Below, one piece after another: positions 56,134 to 64,000 of a DNA stretch of 64,000 nt. Each line of letters starts with the position of its first letter. Position 1 is the first letter of the stretch. The translations under genes were made by a program, and so were the position numbers. The notes under the pieces are model-generated. The model was not told where the DNA came from, ran no database searches, and was given only the letters and a program-made list of their open reading frames with translations. The stretch is taken from assembly GCA_022315425.1 (NCBI GenBank), contig JAIUPT010000040.1:744001-808000 (forward strand). Direction: 5' to 3'. The stretch comes from Pseudevernia furfuracea. Its lineage: Eukaryota; Ascomycota; Lecanoromycetes; Lecanorales; Parmeliaceae.

Positions 56134-56793
56134 AAGGGAAGTTTTTTTTGGAGATGTGGCGGTTGCCTTTCCTCTTCATCCGTTATTGCTATGAGGTATT
56201 TACCCTGCGTTCAGTATGATAGCAGGTGTCGGGAGGTTATTGTGAAGAGCATTTTGGGGGGAAAACCCAACTTTGGTGTATGTAATATAGGCAAAGACCT
56301 GGAGGATGGCACGATTTATGATAGTCCGTTGGGTGAAACGGTCAACCAAGCCAGGAAACATAGCAACGCTTCACACAATTTTAGTGCCCCTGTACCCTTG
56401 CAGTGTGTTCGGCTGAAGATGTAAAGCTCTTGCTCGGACTGTGATTCTAATCTGAGACGTGGTCACCACGTCGAGAAGATACATATGATTGAATTGGTGG
56501 GCTTGGGTTTGTCCTACTGTCTACTCTCGTCCGCCATAACACGATAGATTTTGGAGAATTGATAGAGTGTGGCTTTCTAACTGAAAAGTGGGGATTAATC
56601 ATGCCGAGGTCATGGGAGACGCTTTTGAATCTCCACCTTTCACACAACACCCTCGACCCACTGTTCGCTGTAGAGCTGCGCTTTTCTCCATCCCATTGCT
56701 TCCCTCGGCAACAAAGGAAATGACCTGCAAGACACACTCATACCGTTCCTCTCCAGTCCGCGCCCTGTGCACAGCTCCCTAGCCCAACCAGCC
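56134..56793. other. Intergenic
   Basis: About 660 bp between the C2H2 stop and the PXMP4 start. A T8 run shortly after the stop (gttttttttgg). No gene or other signal. Confidence 0.4.
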
Positions 56794-57730
56794 ATGGACG
56801 TTGTCAAAGTATCTCACCGATACCATGTCAATTGGCCTCTGCTGATTTGGAACAGGAGACCGTCAACAACATCATCCTCAATCCTCAATATGCTGAATAC
56901 CTCTCCCTCGTCAAGGCAGCCCGCAATGGTGCCGTCTACGGGGCCAAAGTCCGATTCCCTCACGCCCTTGTGTAAGAGCTATACCTATAGATACACGCTG
57001 GCCAGAGACGATCCTGTACTAATAGTTCACTTCAAGCATGGTCTTCCTTTTCCGTTCGGGCCCGTACGTCTTCATCCCTCTTTAAGGCTCAGCACCATAT
57101 CTGAGTACTCTACAGTCTCCGAGAAAAGCTGCACCTAATCTACAAAGCCACCCGCATCCATGCCCGCAACCTAGCCACCTTTGCTGTAGTCTACAAATTC
57201 TGTATGATCTGTCTTCAGCGTACGTCTCCCACAGGGAAAGAACGCTCGTTTGACACCTTCCTCGCCGGCCTGATAGGCGGCTACACCGTCTTCGGCCGTG
57301 GCATACAAAGCAGCGTCAACCAGCAGATTGTCATATACGTCTTCGCCAGAGTCATGCTTGCACTTGCTAAGCTGACGATACAAAGGAGAAGTCAGGGAGG
57401 AGTGGGAATTGGAAAACAGCTGAGAGAGAAGGTGGAGGGCAATGCATGGCCAGTCTTTGCAAGTTTGAGCTGGGCAGCGGTAATGTGGATCTTCAGATGG
57501 TATCCAGCTACTATTCAGCCGAGTCTGAGGAGCAGTATGCAGTACATGTACGTAGCCATCTCCCTTCTGAGAACGCCTGAGTTGGAATTTCCAGTGCCCT
57601 GCGACGTTCCCAATCAGAGACTTGGGGAACCACTTCTCCTTCATCTTACTAAGACTGACGTCTGGCATCTAGATATGTGGACTCCGATCACTGGGACAAC
57701 TTCAGGAACTTCTTGTTATATAACAAATAG
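56794..57730 (+). CDS. Peroxisomal membrane protein 4 (PXMP4/PMP24), Tim17-like family
   Basis: Integral peroxisomal membrane protein of unknown exact role. Exons 56794-56808, 56856-56971, 57037-57063, 57116-57547 and 57673-57730 give 215 aa; the first and third exons are only 15 and 27 nt. Splicing produces the family sequence VRFPHALVMVFLFRSGPLRE with KLHLIYKATRIHARNLATFA. Later blocks are FLAGLIGGYTVFGRG (Tim17-like glycine motif), SVNQQIVIYVFARVMLALA and WIFRWYPATIQPSLRSSMQY. The end YVDSDHWDNFRNFLLYNK is typical. Three to four membrane segments are visible. Junction phases all agree. Confidence 0.9.
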
Positions 57731-58677
57731 AGGCATGGACCCTGGCGTTGGCGAGACTGCATCTGCATGAGACTGGGATCATAACGGGCGTAGCATATGA
57801 AAGCGATATTACATGGCCGAAAATACTTTGATATACCGTTGGATGTTTTTTTGGGTCATCTGCGGAGCTGCTTGGATCTACCTCAATACCTTCCGAGAAA
57901 GAGCAGACGTACTTTGTGGAGAAGCGCTCAAAGCGGCGGCGTTACGAACACGACATCTGGGAAGAGAGCACTGGTTCTCACCGCCCGTATGACCACCAGT
58001 AGATTGGCATACAGCCGACATAAGCTCAACAATACTAGTGTCAGTTTGTGATGTATAGTCCTGGTGAGTTGCTTGCTACTGTGACCGCGAACCATCTCAG
58101 ACGGCAGTGGGTTATTATCATGACCTTTTGATCAACCTCGGTCGGCCTATGCGTGCACCTCATGGTCTGGGAATGAAGCCGACGCCTATGTGACTCGTCA
58201 TGGGCATGGAGCAGAATGCGTGACCGATTCCATGAGAGAGAGAATTTCTCTTCGTTCCTTGCTCAAAGCCATGCTTTTTTGGTTTCCCGCACAGGAGAAG
58301 TGACCGCGCAAGCTGGCCTTTGAAGTGTTAAACCATTGCAATTGAGAGCCGTAATAGCCCTTAGACAGCCGACTGTCCTGCTAAGCTCAGTTCTCGTTTT
58401 TATTACAAGTCTGCTCATGGATTGGGCCCAATCTAATTGCAAGCTAATAAAAATGAATGCACTCCATATTTGCTACCTGTGAGGCGAAATTAGCACCAAG
58501 TGAAGCCATTATCAACAACACGATAATACGCGAAGGACAACTTTGACTACGAACACATAAGTCATCCATTGCCAGGTTTCAACAATGCCAATTAGTGTCA
58601 AGACTGAGTGTCCTCGACCAGCAATGATCGTTGCCTGAGTCTAACATCCAGAGACTACCGATTCCAAATGGAAATCT
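57731..58677. other. Intergenic
   Basis: About 950 bp without a supported gene. Small open frames such as 57797-58051 (+) have no recognisable content. Confidence 0.4.
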
Positions 58678-61600
58678 ATGATGCCGACCCTCAAGCAACT
58701 CACGTGTAATGTGGAGTGGGCGGGCTCGAGACTCCCACTGCAAGAATATCACACCATCTACGCCGATGGCTACGTCGAAACTTTCATCGCTGTTCCCTCA
58801 ACACCTAGCCCCTTCTCCATACACTTACAGTCACAAGGCTACATTGCGCCTGGATTGGCTATGTTTGTTTACGCAAGTCTGACTCAAGCGTTTCTGTAAT
58901 CAAACTAATACTAATTCTGTTATCTCTAGATGGATGGCGTTTATCAATGCAACCGCAATCGACGCAATCTAGAGATCCCGGACGAAAACAGCTCGCGAAA
59001 AAAATTTGAAGTTGACTTCATTGTACGTCAGAAGGAGGAACTTCTATGGGATGGCACTTTCGAGGGGAAGCAGTGGAGGTTCGAAAAAGTGAAGATAGGT
59101 CGGTCACATATCTGGCCAATCAATCTTCGAGTGCTAATGTAAATCTCCAGTTCCTGATTTCAATTTCGAAGATAGCGAACGGCCTCCACATGATGGTGAA
59201 TATGTCGGTATCATTGAAGTTGTTGTACTTCGCTGCCATCCCTCTGATAAGCGTCCCATCATTGGGAAAGAGACCTCTTCAGACGAGAGCTTCGACGGTA
59301 ATGAACCATCTACGCCAAGACTTTTCGACGGAGCAAGCGATGCTCAACCCGTGCTAAAAACAAAGTCAAAGTCGGGATGCCGGGCCCAAAATTTCGGCCT
59401 TGATGGGGGTCGGGACGACTGGGGCCCACCGCCGCCACCCCTTGATGAGGCAAAAATGGGGAGAATCGAGATGACCAGCGAGAACACGGGCACTTGGAAT
59501 CCTGTGGGCCAACAGCCCAAAAGCAGTATCGCTCTAGAAAAGACTAAACGATGGGACAAACGAAGCGAGTCTCGCGACCACTTTCAATCGGACTTTCAGA
59601 AGCGCGGATCTCCTGCTGGATCTCAACGTGGCCGCTCTGGCCAGCCTCCCAGCATTACGGTTCAGGAAAACGCACCCCCCTTAAATATCAGAGGTGGAGG
59701 ACCTGGCAGCTACTCGATCGCTTCTTCTGAGGCAATGAGAAATTGGAACTATGGACCACCTGCAGTGAAGGAGTGGACGCAAGTAGATGCGCCTTCAAAC
59801 GGAAATGGAGGACTACCAGCCGCATTCGACCCCTGGACAGCCAACATACCCACGGGAGACCTCACGAATGAAGCTGAGACCAAGCCGCAGACCCAGGTGG
59901 GAGCCTGGGGGACAGGGAACGAGACGAAGAACAAGCCAGGAAGCAAGAAAGGCAGCAAAAAGGACTCCATCATCTCAAGAAATCCGGATCTTGTTCCAGG
60001 GGCTTGGGGCGAGACCAATGACCAGGACCAGGCCAAGAACGACGACTGGGGGGGCGCCGACGACCAGAATCAGGGCAACAATGGCGTTGACTGGGGTACA
60101 TCTGGAGATACTGGAAACGGCGGCGATGACTGGGGAGGCGCTGGAAACGCCAACGCTCAGAACAAGGACGAATGGAACGCCGGTGGCGATCCGTCTCAGG
60201 AAGAGAATGACGCCTGGAACAACAATTACGGCGCATCCAGCTGGGATGCTCCAAACCATGGTAAAAAGAAAGATGACGGCGCGGGGGTCCCTTCTAACGA
60301 TATACCCAATGGGAACAACGATGGCTGGGGAGGGAACGAGAATAATGATAGAAATCAGAATGTCAAGTGGAGAGCGACTGACAATAACGACACCAAGCAG
60401 AACAATGGCTGGAGAGCGATTACGGGCAACGACGCTCACCAGGGTAACAGCTGGGGAGGTGACAATGGTCAGCAGACAGATACTTGGGGTGGCGCTGACA
60501 CGAAGCAAGTTACGACAGGTGCAAAAGATCCTGAGAAGGAGAATAAGCCCGCAAGCAATCAAAAAGCTGCCAGTGGAGAGAACGCAGGCTCTACTTTGAG
60601 CTTCGGCAACTCCAGAGCCAAAGGTCCGAAGCCAGCGTCTAAAGCAGGATCACAGGGCAAGCCGGCCTCCGTTAAACCCAAAGCTACTTCAGTTACATCG
60701 AACAAGAAACCTTCAATATTCGACTGGCAAAAGCCGTCTCCGGAGAAGATATCCAATGCTTTTGGCCTTCCAGTCGCCGTGAAGAAGGCTAGCGTCCCAG
60801 GCGCGTGGCCTACACCCGTAGCATCTCCGCAACAAGGCGAGCCGAAGCCAGTGGCCGCCCAAGTTCCATCAACCTTCTCTATGTCTTCTCCACCCAAGCC
60901 GAAACCCTATTGGTCGAAATGGAGAAACCCAACCACGATTGCCGAAGCCGAGATGGAAGAAGAACAGGCACCGCCTCCCGAAGAACTCGAGGAACCAGTA
61001 TACAGCATCCCTGCCGAGGTCGCACAACGCAATATGATGTCTCATCAAATACGTCCGGGCCGTCCAGCAGCGTATACGCACAAGAGGAATAAACCGAAGT
61101 ACATGGATACGCATGAGAGCCCGTACGCCGTTTTCTTGTTCAAGTATAGGGACAGAGAGATCATAGAACACATGCTGGAGACGACTATCACCGAGCCCGA
61201 AGCCGACGAGAAAGCAAGGCTCGCCTCGCTATCCAAGCAAGAGCTCATTGGCGAACTCATGAAGACCAAGTCAAAGCTCAGCGTGGTTGAAAGTGACTCT
61301 TCCGGGCAGGCAACGTTCGTGAAGAAGCTGGATGAGAAGTTGAGAAAACTGGAAACTAGCAAAGAGGATGTGCCAGCTGTAGGTGACTGGGTGAACACCA
61401 CCAGTCCAACCAACGGCCAAGGGATTGGCAATGCAGGAGAATGGGGTAACGATGACACACAGAAGGGAAATGGGGGAGGAGACTCGGGCAAGCGCAATGA
61501 GACGACCAATAATAATGGAGGCGACTGGGCCGGAAATGAGAATAGCAATCACAATACCAACGGCAATGGAGGAGGGTCGTGGGGCGGGAACGGTGATGGA

Positions 61601-62011
61601 ATTGCCAGTGACAAGAGCGACTGGGATAAGAACAAAAATGGTGAAGTCTCCAATGGAGCCGGAGAGAGTGGCAATGGTGGTAATGATTGGGGTACTACCA
61701 ACCAGAATGATTGGGGGGATAAGATAGATGACAACGGCTGGGGTGGGAACGATGCTGGCGGACGCGGTGATTGGAGCAATAACAACGGCGACACTAAATC
61801 TACTGGCGATTGGGGCAACGACAACCGTGACACTAAAGTGGCTGATAGTTGGGGCTATGACTATGAGGGCGGCAATGATAAAGGTGGTGATAGTTGGAAC
61901 AACAACAGGGGCGGAGGAGATGGAGGCTGGGGTGGGAATGATGATAAAAAGGATGAAGGCAATGGCAATGTAGGCGGTGACAATTCAGGAGGCGGCGGCG
62001 GCGATTGGTAG
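58678..62011 (+). CDS. DUF7918 protein with extensive WG/GW repeats
   Basis: Exons 58678-58872, 58930-59098 and 59151-62011 give 1074 aa. The first intron has a GC donor (GCAAGT...CTAG). The N-terminal ~150 residues match fungal DUF7918 (LPLQEYHTIYADGYVETFIA, then MFVYMDGVYQCNRNRRNLEI and WDGTFEGKQWRFEKVKI). The rest is mostly disordered: two blocks rich in Gly, Asn, Asp and Trp (roughly 59890-60510 and 61430-62009) with units such as DDWGGA, DGWGGN, NSWGGD and NDWGTT. About 37 Trp occur in exon 3, some 18 next to Gly. Between the blocks lie conserved-looking RPAAYTHKRNKPKYMDTHES / PYAVFLFKYRDREIIEHML and a coiled coil (LSKQELIGELMKTKSKLSVV). WG/GW repeats bind Argonaute in other eukaryotes; that function here is conjecture. 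Confidence 0.85.
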
Positions 62012-62333
62012 AGAGGGAAATCAGCCCTACGCTTCTCACGGAGGCGGGTATGAGAATGGATCGCATAGGATAACGATTAGCTCTTAATACCGTGCGCTGA
62101 ACCGACGAGAGGCTGTTCCTGACTCTGTTCTCCCTCAAGATCTTGCGTCTCAAGGCTCGTCCAGCGATGCCGTCCTCCAACACCTGCCACTCCGGCTCCA
62201 ATGCACTCTCCAGGGGCTTCGAGTCTTTGATCCATCAAGCTGATCGGTAGCTGTGCCAGTCCAAATATATTGTGCATCGTCCAGCAGCCATCATGAAACG
62301 TGAAGCGTTGTTCATTAGTACTTGGCTTCACTG
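62012..62333. other. Intergenic, convergent 3' ends
   Basis: About 320 bp between the DUF7918 stop and the stop of the minus-strand partial gene. Nothing recognised. Confidence 0.4.
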
Positions 62334-64000
62334 CTAAGTCATCCAATCGTATTCTGCATTGCTCTTGAACTCTGGCTCATGCTCCGACAGGCTACTGTAT
62401 AGTCTTTCTCTAGTCATGCGCCGACCCCCATACGTTGTATCCCCCTCCTCGCTGTCTTCGCTTGGATAGGACCGCCGAGGATAAGACCGGCTAGGAGTAT
62501 CTAATTCGCTGTGATAATGGCGCCGAGAGGGTCTGCCTCTTGCGTATTGTGCACTTGGTGGTGTGATGGATGCATTCTGAAGCATCTCGACGAGAAGCTC
62601 TGAACGAGGAGCTGGGGGCTCAGGAGCTTCAACATAGCGAAAGCTCTTTGGCGATGGCCGAGGGTAGTCGCCATCGTCTAGTCCGGAGGACTCATCTGAC
62701 TCGCGAACGCGCTCACGTCTTTCTCCATAAGGTGTCTCAGGTCCAATGGACATGCGTCGTTGACTTGGCTCTCTAGACTCGAGCGCTGGTGAATAGGATC
62801 TTCTGTAGGATCTTGTCCCTTCGAAATCAATGTATGAGCTGTGATGACTCGGTGGTTTTCCAACATCGTCAGGGCTTTGAATCACTCGCGCGAGACGAAA
62901 GGCTGGACGCGGTGTTGCGTCATGGTCAGACTCGTATGCGTGGGGCCTTGTCTCCGACCGCTGTCTGTAGTGATGGTCGGAGGCCGTCCCGGGAATTGGG
63001 TCAAAGCCTTCCTGAGATTGCGAGCTTGGGCGAGGATGCGATACGAACTGCACTTCAATAAGCTCAACGCCCCGATCTTTTTTTATAGCCTTTGGCGACG
63101 CCCGACGGTGGGGTGTGATTGTCTTCTCGATAAGTACGGCGCTGCCATCATCGGTTGCTGCTCCTTGGGATGAGCAATGGTTGGATGGCGTAGGAGAGTA
63201 AGCTCGTTGCTCTGGTTTCTCGGTATCTGCTGGGCCATCATAACACACTACTCGTCGACGTTTTAGGCTTCTCGGCTTGGAAAGAGATACCGGCTCATCT
63301 GTCTCATCAACAAACCGGACTTGACTCGAGCTTCTTGCTCGGCGACGCGATCGAGGACCGTCCAAGTCTTCGATATAACTCACTCGGCTCACTCTTCCTG
63401 GTCTGGAACGATGTCTTGGCCTTTCCAATTCTTCGACATAACTCACGCGACTCAAGCTCCTAGGCCTAGAGCGATATCGAAGCTGATCCACATCTTCGAT
63501 GTACGACACTCGGCTCACAGTTCGGGGTCTGGGTAGGTACCGTGGTGGATCCAAATCTTCGATATACTGGGTTGCGCTGTCCACGTACTCGGCGCGGCTA
63601 GAGCTCCTCAAGATGGACCGAGTGCGTGGCGGTCTTTCTGGCAGGTCAACAACCTCTGTACGGCGAATAACTCGAACAGGTTCCATAGAAGAGCTTCGTG
63701 TTAGTTCTCTTCCTGGGCGTATCCGATCTCCAGCTTGGTTTGCGATTATGATGCGTACATTCTCCCTGGATGGCGACCTTGCCAGGCTTCGCCTCCTATA
63801 GCCCCTACTATACGAACGATGTCTTCGTGCCGCTTGCCTCGACTCTCCGCTGGTGTTGTAACTGTCGTCTGTTGAGTCTGTGTAATCATGACGCCGATGG
63901 TGGTGGCACCTCCGGCGATGCCTGGGTCTCTCCTCTTCGCTTGAAGTGTGCTTTTCACGACATGTTCCGCAAATCCCCGGTCTGGATGCTGTGCCAGGTA
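62334..64000 (-). CDS. SR-rich repeat protein, 5' end outside the window (partial)
   Basis: The frame is open from the stop at 62334 to the right edge, about 555 codons, so the start lies beyond the window. It opens with a Cys/His/Arg-rich stretch (GICGTCREKHTSSEEERPRH, then RRCHHHRRHDY) and SR-type sequence (RRHRSYSRGYRRRSLARSPS). Next come about five tandem units of ~21 residues on the pattern SRVSYIEDxDxxRxRSRPRS (63300-63580). The remainder is Ser/Arg/Pro-rich and disordered, ending EFKSNAEYDWMT. No enzyme domain is seen. A role in RNA processing or chromatin would fit the composition, but this is inference. Confidence 0.75.
   Translation of the reverse strand, partial: PGTASRPGICGTCREKHTSSEEERPRHRRRCHHHRRHDYTDSTDDSYNTSGESRQAARRHRSYSRGYRRRSLARSPSRENVRIIIANQAGDRIRPGRELTRSSSMEPVRVIRRTEVVDLPERPPRTRSILRSSSRAEYVDSATQYIEDLDPPRYLPRPRTVSRVSYIEDVDQLRYRSRPRSLSRVSYVEELERPRHRSRPGRVSRVSYIEDLDGPRSRRRARSSSQVRFVDETDEPVSLSKPRSLKRRRVVCYDGPADTEKPEQRAYSPTPSNHCSSQGAATDDGSAVLIEKTITPHRRASPKAIKKDRGVELIEVQFVSHPRPSSQSQEGFDPIPGTASDHHYRQRSETRPHAYESDHDATPRPAFRLARVIQSPDDVGKPPSHHSSYIDFEGTRSYRRSYSPALESREPSQRRMSIGPETPYGERRERVRESDESSGLDDGDYPRPSPKSFRYVEAPEPPAPRSELLVEMLQNASITPPSAQYARGRPSRRHYHSELDTPSRSYPRRSYPSEDSEEGDTTYGGRRMTRERLYSSLSEHEPEFKSNAEYDWMT
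63300..63580 (-). repeat. 63-bp tandem coding repeat, about 5 units
   Basis: Period of 63 bp, each unit encoding a variant of SRVSYIEDLDxPRxRSRPR. Units diverge in wobble positions but keep the Tyr-Ile/Val-Glu-Asp/Glu core, which suggests selection on the protein. Confidence 0.7.

Noticed and set aside
59749..61972. Several 90-270 codon frames within the WG-repeat gene (both strands)
   Set aside because: Shadow frames of a compositionally biased coding region; only frame 3 gives the DUF7918 fusion and the repeats.

Overview
The window is nuclear DNA of a filamentous ascomycete (Pezizomycotina). Genes are dense, most have several short introns (about 43-120 bp, with CTRAY-like branch sites), and the set is typical of moulds: a questin-oxidase-like enzyme, a fructosyl-amino-acid-oxidase-type flavoenzyme, DUF7918, DUF7726 and DUF7730-type proteins, and long S/P/Q-rich transcription factors. 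Protein style suggests Leotiomycetes, but that placement is a guess. No tRNA, rRNA, CRISPR array, phage or intact transposon was recognised. Exon borders were worked out by hand from splice signals and reading phase; there is no transcript support.

Layout, left to right. 0-8 kb: MTD1-type methylenetetrahydrofolate dehydrogenase (-) head-to-head with MMS19 (+), then a CGFS glutaredoxin (+) and the mitochondrial thiamine pyrophosphate carrier (+). MMS19 and the glutaredoxin both belong to cytosolic Fe-S/iron biology. 8-18 kb: an unknown protein (-), the PP2A B regulatory subunit (+), a YEA4-type UDP-GlcNAc transporter (+) and the fission dynamin Dnm1 (-). 18-25 kb: a ten-exon DUF2235/Tle1-like hydrolase (-), a secreted PEBP-family protein (+) and a FAD amine oxidase with an 11-nt exon (+). 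25-31 kb: an unknown protein (-), COP9 signalosome subunit 4 (-), and ATP synthase subunit 4 (-) head-to-head with NOC4 (+). 31-38 kb: a decayed DUF7730-like gene (-), a Sel1-repeat protein (+) and a bZIP factor with a hydrophobic segment (-).

38-40 kb is gene-free and rich in simple repeats. 40-47 kb: a five-finger CCCH protein (-), TFIIF beta subunit (-), an F-box-like protein (+) and a questin-oxidase-like protein (-). 47-50 kb: a UBE3D/HECT-like E3 (+) converging on a small secreted protein (-). 50-53.5 kb holds a frameshifted DUF7726 pseudogene and otherwise unannotated DNA. 53.5-64 kb: a C2H2 transcription factor (+), a PXMP4-type peroxisomal membrane protein (+), a large DUF7918 protein with dense WG/GW repeats (+), and the 3' part of an SR-rich gene that runs off the right edge (-).

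Most genes are single-copy housekeeping functions without operon logic; the shared structure lies in short divergent promoters (MTD1/MMS19, ATP4/NOC4, questin oxidase/UBE3D). The most novel item is the DUF7918 + WG/GW-repeat protein at 58.7-62.0 kb, whose composition resembles Argonaute-hook proteins. Other notable items are the putative membrane-anchored bZIP factor, two decayed duplicated-domain genes, introns that lack stop codons and keep the frame, and an unexplained frame break in the UBE3D gene.
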